Shown here: positions 1 through 9,318 of the stretch, one piece after another
Position numbering within the stretch: the first letter of the stretch is position 1
Layout: each line of letters starts with the position of its first letter
Assembly (NCBI GenBank): GCA_017640785.1
Contig: JAEPPZ010000006.1
Location: forward strand, 62,001-126,000
Source of the DNA: Balneola sp.
GTDB lineage: Bacteria; Bacteroidota; Rhodothermia; Balneolales; Balneolaceae
Direction: 5' to 3'
DNA length: 64,000 nucleotides
Notes under the pieces: generated by a model
What the model was told of the DNA's origin: nothing
The model's input: only the letters and a program-made list of their open reading frames with translations
Database searches by the model: none
Translations under genes and position numbers: made by a program

Positions 1-226
1 CAAGAACAACGACACCATCAGCAGGAGAAATGACTAAGTTTTCGTCAGACGGCGTTTCTCTTTCAGGATCACGAAAAAAATAAATAACGATTCCACAACA
101 TATACCCACTACAATGTAGATCGGATAAGCGATCCAGTGTGAAACATAAAGTGCTGTAAGAGTGAAAACAATTACTGTAAATAAAACAGCAACTGTCATT
201 GTGAAATAGCCTTCGCGTGCAAACAT
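1..226 (-). CDS. psd: Phosphatidylserine decarboxylase, N-terminal part (cut by window edge)
   Basis: About 75 residues are visible before the window edge. Translation gives a short N-terminus, two hydrophobic stretches (about residues 8-28 and 32-50), then the FFRDPER motif and, further on, SPADGVV. These are hallmarks of the short, membrane-bound phosphatidylserine decarboxylase proenzymes that make phosphatidylethanolamine. The ATG lies 3 nt after the rseP stop, so the gene is probably co-transcribed with dxr and rseP. The pyruvoyl cleavage site would lie outside the window. The family call is good; only the catalytic half is unseen. Confidence 0.8.
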   Translation of the reverse strand, partial: MFAREGYFTMTVAVLFTVIVFTLTALYVSHWIAYPIYIVVGICCGIVIYFFRDPERETPSDENLVISPADGVVVL

Positions 227-229
227 AAA

Positions 230-1561
230 TTAAAAGAGCTTTATAACATCATTAAATACTACGAAGATCATCAGTGTGACCAATACAAAGAAACCAATAT
301 TCTGTGCAATTATCCTGACTTTCTCAGTTGGTTCTTTTCGGGTAATGCCTTCGTAGATAAGAAAAACTAAATGCCCACCATCTAAAGCGGGAATAGGCAA
401 GATATTCATAATTGCCAGTGTAATACTCAGTAATGCAGTGATCGTCCAAAAGCCTATCCAACCATTGGAATCTGTAGCCTGTTTTGTCATTTCAGCAATG
501 GCAATCGGGCCTCCTAAATTCTGACGTACGGAAATATCACCTTTAATCATTCTGGCAAATCCCTGTATTATACCTGTCGTTTGGTCCGCTGTTTCTTCCC
601 AACCGGCTGCAATCGATTCAAAGAATCCATACTCAATTCTTGTTCCAAATTGATAGGTTTGAGGAGCGCCAACACCTAGTTTATTATCTTCATTTGGGGT
701 TATACTAAAAGAAAGTATTTCTCCGCTTCTGTCAATAGTTAGATCTAATGGAACACCCTCTTCATTATTTGCTACTATATTAAAAAAAGCCAACCATGTT
801 GTTACTTTCTCACCGTTCATGGCTATAACTCTGTCGCCAACCTCAAGGCCAGCTTCTGCTGCCGGAGAGCCTCTTTCTATTTGAGAGAAAATGCTTGGAG
901 CAATACTTGTTCCGTCAATAAACCCTCTGGTTTGAATGCTGTCTAAAAATGAAGAAGCTACGGGAATAGTAATTTCTTCTCCGTTTCTTATTATCTGATA
1001 ATTCAGATTCTCTGAAGTCAATGCCGATGCAGAAACCAGATCATTGAAATAAGGAACTTCTTCACCGTTTACTCCAATAATTTTGTCGTTATTTCTGAAT
1101 CCTATTTCGTGTAAAATAGATTCTTCAGGTACATAAAGCCCATCAATGTTTTCTAAAGGAACAACGAGCTTACCATTGGTCATGATCATTCCTGAAAAGA
1201 TCACAAAAGCCAGAATCATATTGAAAATAACTCCGGCGGTAATCACAACCATTCTTTGCCAAACAGGTTTACTTCTGTATTCCCACGGCTGGGGTTCTTG
1301 CTCAAGGAATTCGTTATCCATGCTTTCATCCACCATTCCGGCAATTTTCACATAACCGCCTAATGGAGTGGCTCCGATACAATAATCGGTATCTCCTTTT
1401 TTAAATCCCCAAACGCGAGGAGGAAAACCAACCGAAAAGCGTTCTACTCGCATTCCAAATAACTTGGCGGCCAAAAAATGTCCCAGTTCGTGTATGAAAA
1501 CCAGGATCATTAAAGCACCCATAAAGATGCCGATTGTCGATAAAATTTCTATAAACGTCAT
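230..1561 (-). CDS. rseP: RIP metalloprotease RseP (site-2 protease)
   Basis: Intramembrane zinc protease that cleaves membrane anchors such as anti-sigma factors in the inner membrane. The zinc motif HELGH is at residues 24-28 in the first membrane helix, and the second catalytic motif (PALDGG, residues 391-396) is near the C-terminus. Two PDZ-like segments lie between them; the second contains SPAAEAGLEVGD. Length (443 aa) matches E. coli RseP. The ATG is 1 nt downstream of the dxr stop, so the pair is tightly coupled, as often seen in this phylum. An ECF sigma factor is encoded elsewhere in the window, but nothing here links it to this protease. Confidence 0.93.
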   Translation of the reverse strand: MTFIEILSTIGIFMGALMILVFIHELGHFLAAKLFGMRVERFSVGFPPRVWGFKKGDTDYCIGATPLGGYVKIAGMVDESMDNEFLEQEPQPWEYRSKPVWQRMVVITAGVIFNMILAFVIFSGMIMTNGKLVVPLENIDGLYVPEESILHEIGFRNNDKIIGVNGEEVPYFNDLVSASALTSENLNYQIIRNGEEITIPVASSFLDSIQTRGFIDGTSIAPSIFSQIERGSPAAEAGLEVGDRVIAMNGEKVTTWLAFFNIVANNEEGVPLDLTIDRSGEILSFSITPNEDNKLGVGAPQTYQFGTRIEYGFFESIAAGWEETADQTTGIIQGFARMIKGDISVRQNLGGPIAIAEMTKQATDSNGWIGFWTITALLSITLAIMNILPIPALDGGHLVFLIYEGITRKEPTEKVRIIAQNIGFFVLVTLMIFVVFNDVIKLF

Positions 1562-1562
1562 A

Positions 1563-2711
1563 TTACTTAATCTGCGCAGCTAAATCGCGCGTCTCTTTAT
1601 TGATTTCAATTAGTGAGTCAATGTTTACTTCATAACCCGACCCGATTTTTTCAAGACATTCCTCTACAATTTTCGGGATGTCAATATACTTAATTTCTTT
1701 ATCCAAAAAGCGTTTAACTGCTACTTCGTTCGCTGCATTTAAAACCGCCGGAGCAACCCCTCCAATTTCTATAGATTCGATTGCGAGTTTCAGACAAGGA
1801 AACTTCCCGTAATCAACGGGCGAAAAGGTGAGTTCTTGTGCCTGAGTCCAATCCATTCTAGGTGTTTCTAACTTTAGCCTGTCAGGATAAGTCAATGCAT
1901 AGATAATAGGAACTTTCATATCCGGCGGACCAAGCTGTGCTTTGCTGGAACCATCCGTAAAAGTAACTATGGAATGAATAATGCTTTGCGGATGGATGAC
2001 CGGCTCGATCTTAGAAACAGGAATATCAAACAACCATTTTGCCTCTATGATCTCGAGTCCTTTATTCATCATGGTCGCAGAATCTACGGTGATTTTAGCG
2101 CCCATATCCCAGTTCGGATGATCTAAAGCCTGAACTAACGTTACATTTTGCATCTGCTCTTTGTTCAGATCTCTGAACGGACCACCACTTGCAGTGATAA
2201 TGATCTTCTCGATGTTTTCGTGCTTCTCTCCTACTATAGATTGAAGCATTGCACTGTGTTCTGAATCCACAGGAACTAAAGTGCCGGAATACTCATCCAG
2301 AATATTTCTGATGATTTGTCCGCCAACCACCAAAGATTCTTTATTAGCTAGTGCTACTTTCTTTCCGGCTTTCAAGGCTTCGATCGTTGGGACAAATCCC
2401 GCGAATCCCACCAGACTGTTTAATACGGTATCACAATTTTCATGAGTTGCGATCTCAACCAAATTATGAATTCCCGAAAGAAGATTTGTATCGGAATTAA
2501 CAGCTTGTTTCAGATCTGAATAATGATCTTCATTACATATCAAGCCAACTTCGGGAGTAAACTCATTGATCTGTTCAGCCAGTAACTTCCAGTTACCATT
2601 GGCTGTGAGCGCCACAATTTCAAACTTGTCAGGATGTTGACGGACTACTTCCAACACTTGTGTCCCGATAGATCCCGTAGACCCTAAAATAGCCAGTTTT
2701 TGTTTATTCAA
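1563..2711 (-). CDS. dxr: 1-deoxy-D-xylulose 5-phosphate reductoisomerase
   Basis: NADPH-dependent second step of the MEP isoprenoid pathway (DXP to 2-C-methyl-D-erythritol 4-phosphate), cytosolic. The Rossmann motif GSTGSIG is at residues 10-16. Family motifs ASGGPFRD, VDSATMMNKGLE and HPQSIIHS follow, and length (382 aa) is typical. The start is TTG, which places the Rossmann strand at the expected distance. It is followed by rseP after a single base and preceded by a 54-bp gap to the deacetylase gene. Confidence 0.95.
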   Translation of the reverse strand: MNKQKLAILGSTGSIGTQVLEVVRQHPDKFEIVALTANGNWKLLAEQINEFTPEVGLICNEDHYSDLKQAVNSDTNLLSGIHNLVEIATHENCDTVLNSLVGFAGFVPTIEALKAGKKVALANKESLVVGGQIIRNILDEYSGTLVPVDSEHSAMLQSIVGEKHENIEKIIITASGGPFRDLNKEQMQNVTLVQALDHPNWDMGAKITVDSATMMNKGLEIIEAKWLFDIPVSKIEPVIHPQSIIHSIVTFTDGSSKAQLGPPDMKVPIIYALTYPDRLKLETPRMDWTQAQELTFSPVDYGKFPCLKLAIESIEIGGVAPAVLNAANEVAVKRFLDKEIKYIDIPKIVEECLEKIGSGYEVNIDSLIEINKETRDLAAQIK

Positions 2712-2765
2712 TACTTGATGTGTCTTTGATTTTCAGAGCTGAAATATAGAGCACAATGAGCTTAA

Positions 2766-3665
2766 TTAGAAACCTAATTCTTTTGCCATTTCAAACATCT
2801 GAGCATGAGCAATTACTGTTTCTTCAAGTGTGGGTGCATAGCCACCGGAAAGTAATAAAACTAACGGGTATTCCTTTTGAGTGATCATCTCAATCACAAT
2901 ACGATCCCGCTCTCTCAGTCCTTTTAAAGTTAGGGACAATCTCCCAAAATGATCGGTTTCCAGCGGATCGATTCCTCCCAGATAAAAAACGATGTCTGGT
3001 TCAAATGAACTAAGTACCGAATCCAGTGATTCTATCAGATTTCTGTGATATTCTTTGTCTCCGGTTTTGTCGGGTAATCCAACGTCTAAGTTTGAAGGTG
3101 GTTTTTTGAACGGATAGTTCTTTTCTCCGTGGATGGAATACGTAAAAACGGTGTCGTCATCTTTGAATATTTCAGCTGTACCGTTTCCCTGATGTACATC
3201 GCAATCGATCACCAAGGCTTTGTTTATCCACATGGACTGCTGCAGTACTTTTATGGCAACAGCCACATCGTTAAATACGCAAAATCCTTCTCCCCAATCA
3301 GCCATAGCGTGATGGGTTCCTCCAGCTAAATTACCCGCAATTCCATCCTGAAGTGCCATTATTCCGGCGTTCAAAGTGCCCTGAACAGCAAGTCTGGATC
3401 GAATAGCCAGACTTTTTGTCCAAGGCAAACCCATTCTTCTCACTTCTTTTTTATCGAGCGTTCCGTTCCAGACACCGTAAGCATATCGTGATGTATGAGC
3501 CGTCATCAGATTTATGAAATCGATCATTTTGGGTTCAATGATCTCAAATTCAGAAAGGATTTCTTTTTCCAGTAAATAGCGATGCAATCCCTGAAATTTC
3601 CCCATCGGGAAAATATGCTCGTTAGGAATAGTAGCGTAATACTCGGGACTATAACTTACTCTCAA
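2766..3665 (-). CDS. Histone deacetylase-family (arginase-fold) amidohydrolase
   Basis: Member of the HDAC/AcuC/acetylpolyamine amidohydrolase superfamily. The active-site His pair is at 118-119 (THHA), the zinc ligands Asp156 and His158 sit in DCDVHQGNG, and the later GGIDPL segment supplies the third ligand. Length (299 aa) fits the bacterial class. The start is TTG and overlaps the pgeF stop by 4 nt (TTGA), indicating translational coupling. Substrate is unknown; lysine deacetylation or acetylpolyamine hydrolysis are both possible, and the window does encode spermidine synthesis. No signal peptide, so cytosolic. Confidence 0.88.
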   Translation of the reverse strand: MRVSYSPEYYATIPNEHIFPMGKFQGLHRYLLEKEILSEFEIIEPKMIDFINLMTAHTSRYAYGVWNGTLDKKEVRRMGLPWTKSLAIRSRLAVQGTLNAGIMALQDGIAGNLAGGTHHAMADWGEGFCVFNDVAVAIKVLQQSMWINKALVIDCDVHQGNGTAEIFKDDDTVFTYSIHGEKNYPFKKPPSNLDVGLPDKTGDKEYHRNLIESLDSVLSSFEPDIVFYLGGIDPLETDHFGRLSLTLKGLRERDRIVIEMITQKEYPLVLLLSGGYAPTLEETVIAHAQMFEMAKELGF

Positions 3666-4417
3666 ACCGTGTCATTGAGTTTTATGATGCCCATCATTCG
3701 TCCCGATCTTTTTCCGTCTCTTCTGTAAGAATAATAATCAGACTCCGAAAATGTACAACTCCCATGAATTTCAATATTCTCTTCAAGTATGCCTGCACGC
3801 AAAAGCTGAGACTCTATGAATTTTTTGATGTCTATATGTGGCTTTGAGTAGCTTTTTCTGTCTACAAATTCATCCGGGAATTTTTCAGCGACTTCGTTTC
3901 CCACTTCAAATTGTTTTTGAGAGATACACGGACTGATAAACACTTTTATGTCCTTTGGATCGGCATTCAAGCTCACCATTTTTTGTATAGCTTTGTGTAC
4001 AATTTCAGCTTCGGCTCCTCTCCAGCCTGCGTGAACGGCACTTATAACTCCTGCTTTTGAATCGCCAAATAATACTGCAGCACAATCTGCAACCTGAATA
4101 GCCAGAGCCAGCCCTTTTTCCCTAGTTATAAAACCATCAATATTTTTATAGATGCCACCTTTTTGTACTTCAATGATCTCATTTCCATGTACCTGATAAG
4201 CAAAGGCGATATCAGAAATCGGAGTAGAAATAGAGTTGGCTAAAAAATTTCTGTTTCCTTCTACTATTTCTTCATTTTCTTCTGTGTTAAATCCAAGATT
4301 CAAGCCTCTGATCTTAAAATTGTCCTGAACAGACTCTCCCCGCTTTGTAAACCAGGAAGAAATGGTATCTGAATCAAATACGGATGGTTTTATAAAATCA
4401 GGTTGGTAAGACTTCAT
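3662..4417 (-). CDS. pgeF: Peptidoglycan editing factor PgeF (laccase-domain/YfiH protein)
   Basis: Copper/zinc-binding YfiH family, first annotated as polyphenol oxidase and later linked to purine nucleoside phosphorolysis and to preventing misincorporation of serine into peptidoglycan. Metal ligand candidates match the family: His77 (QVHGNE), Cys112 (ADCAAV) and His129 (VHAGWRG). The C-terminal CTFSE...YSYRRDG block is also diagnostic. 251 aa is a normal length. It overlaps the 3' end of aroE by 20 nt and its stop overlaps the deacetylase start, so it is the middle gene of a compact three-gene unit. Confidence 0.92.
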   Translation of the reverse strand: MKSYQPDFIKPSVFDSDTISSWFTKRGESVQDNFKIRGLNLGFNTEENEEIVEGNRNFLANSISTPISDIAFAYQVHGNEIIEVQKGGIYKNIDGFITREKGLALAIQVADCAAVLFGDSKAGVISAVHAGWRGAEAEIVHKAIQKMVSLNADPKDIKVFISPCISQKQFEVGNEVAEKFPDEFVDRKSYSKPHIDIKKFIESQLLRAGILEENIEIHGSCTFSESDYYSYRRDGKRSGRMMGIIKLNDTV

Positions 4418-5255
4418 CTAACTTTGATTTAATTTTCTCAATTGGGAATTCAAATCCCGTCCACAAATTAAACGATTTAGCTCCCTGATATATCAGCATA
4501 TCCAAACCACCAATGGGTGTTCCATCTGCTTGTATGGCTTGTTTCAGGAATTTCGTTTGTCTGGGATTATATACAATGTCATAACAGATCTTTTCATTCA
4601 GAATTTCAATGTCCTGATCCGGTACAGGTGAACTTTCTGTGTTCGGTGTCATTCCCAGTGGAGTGGCATTCACGATCATGGCAGCATCGTCTGCATAAGC
4701 GATCCAGTTGTCATAGCTGCAACGGATAATATTTTCCGAGCCATTGCTTTCATACATTTCCGGCCTTCTCGACACCAACACGATCTGTTCAACTCCAAGA
4801 TCCTGAAGAGCAAAAACAATCGCTTTTGTCGCACCACCTGATCCAAAAATGATCACTCTTTCTCCATGCAGAGTATCTATATAATTCTCTATTGGTTTTA
4901 TGAAGCCGTATGCATCGGTATTATGCCCGATCAATTTTCCATCCTGCTTAACTAAAGTATTGATCGCTCCGATCTCTTTTGCTTCATCAGTTAATTCATC
5001 CACCATATCCAGAAATAATTCTTTATGTGGAATAGTGATATTTGCTCCCAGAAACGAATCATTAGTACAATGTGCCAGAACCATGTTCACATCTCTGGAA
5101 GAAACTGAAACCGAAATGTACTCCCCTCCTATTTTGTTATGCTTTAAAGCAAGGTTATGCATCGCGGGAGATAAACTGTGCATTACAGGATTTCCAATTA
5201 GCAAATAATGGGAAAGCTGACTTTTCTCGGATTCTATAAACTCTGAAAATTTCAA
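4398..5255 (-). CDS. aroE: Shikimate dehydrogenase
   Basis: NADPH-dependent reduction of 3-dehydroshikimate to shikimate. The N-terminal shikimate-binding motif (MHSLSPAMHN), the catalytic Lys segment (NITIPHKE), NTDAYGF, and the Rossmann GSGGATKAI motif are all present. The reading frame stays open upstream to a GTG at 5294, but that GTG lies inside the stem of the terminator for the preceding gene. I therefore choose the TTG at 5255, which starts MKFSEFIESEK and gives 285 aa, closer to the family norm of about 270. First gene of the aroE-pgeF-deacetylase unit. Confidence 0.9.
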   Translation of the reverse strand: MKFSEFIESEKSQLSHYLLIGNPVMHSLSPAMHNLALKHNKIGGEYISVSVSSRDVNMVLAHCTNDSFLGANITIPHKELFLDMVDELTDEAKEIGAINTLVKQDGKLIGHNTDAYGFIKPIENYIDTLHGERVIIFGSGGATKAIVFALQDLGVEQIVLVSRRPEMYESNGSENIIRCSYDNWIAYADDAAMIVNATPLGMTPNTESSPVPDQDIEILNEKICYDIVYNPRQTKFLKQAIQADGTPIGGLDMLIYQGAKSFNLWTGFEFPIEKIKSKLDEVLPT

Positions 5256-5279
5256 AATTAGCGGGCTTGAATTATGGAC

Positions 5280-5310
5280 AAAAAAAATGCGCACCTGATA
5301 GGGTACGCAT
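5280..5310 (-). terminator. Intrinsic terminator of the SRPBCC gene
   Basis: On the minus strand a 9-bp stem (ATGCGTACC / GGTGCGCAT with one G-T wobble) closes a short loop and is followed directly by eight T residues. It lies just past the stop of the SRPBCC gene and overlaps the upstream part of the aroE open frame. Confidence 0.85.
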
Positions 5311-5336
5311 TAAAATACTAAATATTTGCAGAGTAA

Positions 5337-5810
5337 CTATGCGGTTACTTCTTCAGTTTCTTCAGCTGGTTTTAATTCAGTCTCTTTGAATGTACCAGAT
5401 TCAGCAAGTTTCTTAAACGTTTCTAAATCTTTTACCAATTGAGCTGATGACTCTTCAATAAATTTAGCAACTTCTTCGCTAGGCTCGCCAAAAAATGTAC
5501 GATAGTCTAAAGAAAACTCAACACGTGTGCGTTCGCCATTATCTAATGGAGTAAAGCGAATTGTGCCAGTTTGGTTTAGGTTACCGTTGATGGTGATCCA
5601 AGCAAATCTTGTGTTGCGAAGATTGTCAATTAAGTTAGTTGTCCACTTAAATTCTTCGTTACCGATCTTAGTATTATATTCGAATGTTTGTGAATTAATT
5701 CGATTAACTACGTCGATACGCTCCAAAAACTTAGGAAATTCAACTGGATTACTTAATAACTCATACGCTTTGGCAAGAGGTAAATCAATTTCGATTCTTT
5801 CGTGCGCCAT
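5337..5810 (-). CDS. SRPBCC/START-like domain protein
   Basis: 157-aa protein with the polyketide cyclase/START-like (SRPBCC) layout: an N-terminal strand and helix with LLSNPVEFPKFLERIDVV, then a beta-rich middle (FEYNTKIGNEEFKWTTNLID...TRFAWITINGN) and a C-terminal helix. The last 20 residues are acidic and probably disordered. These proteins bind hydrophobic ligands in a cavity; no ligand can be inferred here. No signal peptide. It is monocistronic, with its own terminator downstream and a divergent barrel gene upstream. Confidence 0.75.
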   Translation of the reverse strand: MAHERIEIDLPLAKAYELLSNPVEFPKFLERIDVVNRINSQTFEYNTKIGNEEFKWTTNLIDNLRNTRFAWITINGNLNQTGTIRFTPLDNGERTRVEFSLDYRTFFGEPSEEVAKFIEESSAQLVKDLETFKKLAESGTFKETELKPAEETEEVTA

Positions 5811-5975
5811 AATAGATTTCTTAGTATTGTGTTCGTTTTGAGATTAAAATCTTGATGATGAACCGACTTTCACGGATACAGATAGGATTTAACCATAATG
5901 AACTAAAAATACGGATAAATTGGTTAAGCCTCAATAACAATCACGATATAAATAAACTTTTAATTACTTCTTTTT

Positions 5976-7337
5976 ATGACTATAAGTCAAATCGGGCGTC
6001 CACTATTTTTCTTGATTCTGATTTCCTCTATAAATTTCGCCCCTAAGCTTGTTATATCTCAGGATGTTACCGGATTTCTAAGAAACTATAATGCTGTATT
6101 AACAAGCCCTCCTAACGAATATCTGGTTGGAAGAAACAGACTTGGAATCGATATTTCGTTCAATACTAATTACGGAACTGTGTTTATCTCTAACAAAATA
6201 TTGAATACTTATTCTAAATCTGCGAATAATTACGCGTATGATTTTTCGGAAGGTTATATAGATATTTTTTTTAGGAATAGCGATCTCCGGATTGGGAAGC
6301 AGGTCATAAGTCAGGGAAGAACAAACGGAACATTTATAACCGATATACTCTCCCCTGTAGATGTAAGTGAGTTTTTAACGCTTTCGGTAGAAGATCTTAA
6401 AGGAGGAATACCGGCCGTAAATTATACCAGATACTATGGGAATAATTTTTTAGAATTCATTGCCACTCCTGTTTTTCAATCTAATACACTGGCTAAACCC
6501 AGTTCCAGATGGTTTCCGTTTACAGAGCTGGAAAAAAGCACCAACGTCACTTATGCAGATTCATTAACTGAAAACTCATTCAGCTCTTTTCAGGGAATGA
6601 TAAAGTGGGGAATCCGAAGCAGTTTGAAATGGGATTTGGATCTGACAGCTATGTGGTGGACGGAAGGAAATCCATCCTATAAAAAAGATCTGGTTTTTAC
6701 CGGACCTGTGTTAGCTGCAGAACCAACAATCGAATTGACAAAGACCTATTTAAAATCCCCAATTTTAGGTTATTCCGGGAATTATGTTTTAAATGATAAC
6801 CTGATCTTTAAATCTGAATCTGCATTCCATTTTAAGAAGTATTTCGATTATCTGCCCGAGCTAGCTACTTCTGTAGACCTCAATAGCCTTACTCCTGCTC
6901 AGGGACAGGAATTGATCTTAATTTTCAATCAAAATGAAGATGGTTTTTTATTTGAAAAGCCGTGGCTTATCAACATGATCGGAGTTAAAACAAGTCTATC
7001 CGGACTGGATATTGAGTCTCAGTTCTTTTATGAACGTATATTTAACTATGATGAGTTGATACTACAAGAAGAGAATTTCTTTTATTCTACTCTAAGCCTT
7101 CAGAGATCATTTTTAAGAAACAACCTTTTGTTATCAGCTTTTACCCGATATAATTATGTGGGTAAAGATTTTTGGGTAAACCCGGAAGCTCAATACGATA
7201 TTAAGGACGGGCTTAAAACAGCTCTTGGCTTTCACTTTTTTGGAGGCAAAGAAAGCGAAAACTTCTACGGTCACTTCAATTTTAAAAATTATGCAGCCAG
7301 CTCGTTTGGATATATCAAGCTGACGGCATATTTCTAA
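5976..7337 (+). CDS. Outer-membrane beta-barrel protein, DUF1302-like
   Basis: 453 aa with a hydrophobic N-terminal segment (about residues 8-28) consistent with a signal peptide ending near ISQD. The rest alternates aromatic and polar residues as in barrels, and the protein ends in Phe (KLTAYF), the usual BAM recognition end. A segment near residue 100 (LRIGKQVISQGRTNG...DILSPVDVSEF) resembles the G-Q-x-WG...INPxD pattern of DUF1302 porin-like proteins, which in proteobacteria are often encoded near MMPL/RND exporters. An RND exporter lies 2.8 kb away on the same strand. That family call is from memory of motifs and is tentative; barrel and location are firm. Confidence 0.65.
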   Translation: MTISQIGRPLFFLILISSINFAPKLVISQDVTGFLRNYNAVLTSPPNEYLVGRNRLGIDISFNTNYGTVFISNKILNTYSKSANNYAYDFSEGYIDIFFRNSDLRIGKQVISQGRTNGTFITDILSPVDVSEFLTLSVEDLKGGIPAVNYTRYYGNNFLEFIATPVFQSNTLAKPSSRWFPFTELEKSTNVTYADSLTENSFSSFQGMIKWGIRSSLKWDLDLTAMWWTEGNPSYKKDLVFTGPVLAAEPTIELTKTYLKSPILGYSGNYVLNDNLIFKSESAFHFKKYFDYLPELATSVDLNSLTPAQGQELILIFNQNEDGFLFEKPWLINMIGVKTSLSGLDIESQFFYERIFNYDELILQEENFFYSTLSLQRSFLRNNLLLSAFTRYNYVGKDFWVNPEAQYDIKDGLKTALGFHFFGGKESENFYGHFNFKNYAASSFGYIKLTAYF

Positions 7338-7347
7338 ACATGATCTC

Positions 7348-8652
7348 CTAGAGCTTAGTATCTATATCTCTAACAGTGACAGGTCCTAACTCAAAACTTG
7401 CCTCTTTAGCATAGTTGAGAAGATTGTTTGCTTTTTCTTCTTCACCGGCTTCTTTCAAAATGATTCCGGCATGATAAGCAGGTACAGGCTCGTAGGTTTT
7501 GCCAAGAACTTTATCTTCTAAAATAGATCTGGCTTCTTCAATCTCGCCTTTATGAAACTTTACCCAGGCTTGAAGATCATAAGTTATTGGGCTGGGTCTG
7601 TTTTCTAATTCTTTTTGGATCAGAGCTTCAGCAACTTCAAAATCACCGAATTCCGTAGCAGCCAGTTGAATCAATTCTGCATCATACATTCCATAATATT
7701 TAGGATCGGATGCTTTGCTGTAAAATTCATTCAAATATTCTCTTTTTAAAGAATCATCACCTTCGTATTCTGCAATTTCAGCATACATCAGTAATGCGTC
7801 AGGTGATTCCTGATTACTATGAACAAAGTCCAGGATCTCTTTAGCAAACTCAGTATTTCCATCATGTGCATACGCGATATACGCTATTCCTTTTAAAGAA
7901 TGCAGATATGAAGCACCTGATCTTTTCTTTTTCAATACTTTAAGAAACATGTCGTAAGACTTAGGCACGTTTCCTTCGTGCCCAAGACGATCACCTAAAT
8001 TACTGTGAGCCCATGATGAAAGTGACTCGCTGTAATCGATACGTTCTGCACCTTTTTCAAGAGCACTTATAGATTCTGATGCGTTTCCTGAATAGTCTTC
8101 AAACTGTGATCTCCTGATCAGATAATTAAAGGAAGATTTATTAGTAATCTCATTTTCCAGAATATAGCTGGCATGTTCAAAATCTCCTGTTTCCATACTC
8201 GCATCATAAATGATCATATGACTGAGTAGCTTATCCTCTCCTATTGTGAGAGCTTGTTCAGCATATTCAATAGCTTCTTGAAAATCATGTTTGGTAATAG
8301 ATAACTGAGCTAGTGCCTGTAGAACTCCGGCGTTTTGTTCTTTATAGAAATTATTTGACTCTGTAAGAAGCTCCTCCGCTTTTGCCAGATAGCTTACATC
8401 TTTTGTAATTCCAAATTTTGACTGATATACTGAAGCGAGTTTAACTTTATAAACCGGTGTTTCATTTTCTTCCAGTTTCGAAGTCCAAAAAGTTATATCC
8501 TCATTTACTTTTTCAATGCCACTTTTTTGAACAAATTTTTTCTCATCTATAAATGGCTTGATCTCTTCTTTGTTTACAATGGGTTCCGTATTCTGAGTAC
8601 AACTAATTGTGGTACATACTAATAATACCCCGAATAAAATTCGCTTTAACAT
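7348..8652 (-). CDS. TPR-repeat lipoprotein
   Basis: A lipoprotein signal (MLKRILFGVLLV...CTTISC, Cys about residue 18) is followed by helical repeats with TPR-like pairs such as AIEYAEQALTIGEDKLLSHMII through about residue 420. I start at the ATG 6 nt inside the longest frame because the upstream TTG adds only two residues. The gene is the last of a three-gene minus-strand set after the two DUF4331 genes, although a terminator lies between. TPR lipoproteins adjoin DUF4331 genes in other Bacteroidota (from memory). Probably periplasmic or surface scaffold; function unknown. Confidence 0.8.
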   Translation of the reverse strand: MLKRILFGVLLVCTTISCTQNTEPIVNKEEIKPFIDEKKFVQKSGIEKVNEDITFWTSKLEENETPVYKVKLASVYQSKFGITKDVSYLAKAEELLTESNNFYKEQNAGVLQALAQLSITKHDFQEAIEYAEQALTIGEDKLLSHMIIYDASMETGDFEHASYILENEITNKSSFNYLIRRSQFEDYSGNASESISALEKGAERIDYSESLSSWAHSNLGDRLGHEGNVPKSYDMFLKVLKKKRSGASYLHSLKGIAYIAYAHDGNTEFAKEILDFVHSNQESPDALLMYAEIAEYEGDDSLKREYLNEFYSKASDPKYYGMYDAELIQLAATEFGDFEVAEALIQKELENRPSPITYDLQAWVKFHKGEIEEARSILEDKVLGKTYEPVPAYHAGIILKEAGEEEKANNLLNYAKEASFELGPVTVRDIDTKL

Positions 8653-8678
8653 AATCAACGCTTTTTAAGTTTTTAGAT

Positions 8679-8705
8679 AAAAAAAGAACCCCAGAATCGG
8701 GGCTC
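8679..8705 (-). terminator. Intrinsic terminator after the DUF4331-like lipoprotein gene
   Basis: Minus-strand stem GAGCCCC / GGGGTTC (one G-T wobble), loop of six, then seven T residues. It should end much of the DUF4331 transcript before the TPR lipoprotein gene, so that gene probably depends on read-through or its own promoter. Confidence 0.85.
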
Positions 8706-8725
8706 TTAATAAGATTTTGTTCTGT

Positions 8726-9277
8726 TTAGAACGGTGCAGCTAAGTATGGAAATGTACTTAAGAATGCTTTATCGTTAGAATCCACATTGTCATCAGATAG
8801 TCCCGGAAATTCAGTTCCATCTTCTCCACCGAAAATCAGTAGTAATTCAGTACTGATCACATCATCAGCAAGCGCTCTACCAGTAAGTACATTTGTTCCG
8901 TCGAAGAACGTAGTTTTACCGGTAAGACTAACATTAAGTACATCCGTTGCTAAAAGATCTATAAAAGCATCTCTGTTTTGGCCTAATGCATTAGCATCAG
9001 ATTCATTAGCATAAGCAGGACTTAAACCTGAAAGGTTGGTTTCCATCTCTGTTCTAAAAGCAGCGCTTTGGTTTGATGGAAGTGTAGTATTAAAACTGTT
9101 CTTACTTGAAGCAGAAATAAATACTGTGTTCACTGCCGGGCGTCCCATTTGATCTGCTGTTGTGAAACGAGCATCTTCAGCAATAGGAGTTGATGAACCG
9201 TCGTCATCGTCGTTGCTACAGCCGGTAAAAACTAAGCCTGCAACCAATAAAAGTGTAAATAATTTTGAAAGTTTCAT
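8726..9277 (-). CDS. DUF4331-like lipoprotein (C-terminal-half type)
   Basis: 183 aa with a clear lipobox (LVFTGC, Cys20) followed by an Asp/Ser-rich linker (SNDDDDGSS). The mature part contains RFTTADQMGRPAVNTVFI, a motif of the second half of DUF4331 proteins, and a C-terminal D...LSDDNVDSND segment. The neighbouring upstream gene carries the first-half motif, so the family appears divided over two polypeptides here. Likely anchored to the periplasmic face or the cell surface. Function of DUF4331 is unknown to me. Confidence 0.7.
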   Translation of the reverse strand: MKLSKLFTLLLVAGLVFTGCSNDDDDGSSTPIAEDARFTTADQMGRPAVNTVFISASSKNSFNTTLPSNQSAAFRTEMETNLSGLSPAYANESDANALGQNRDAFIDLLATDVLNVSLTGKTTFFDGTNVLTGRALADDVISTELLLIFGGEDGTEFPGLSDDNVDSNDKAFLSTFPYLAAPF

Positions 9278-9318
9278 TTTGATAATAATTTTAAAATTCT
9301 TGATATAATTAGTTCGTC

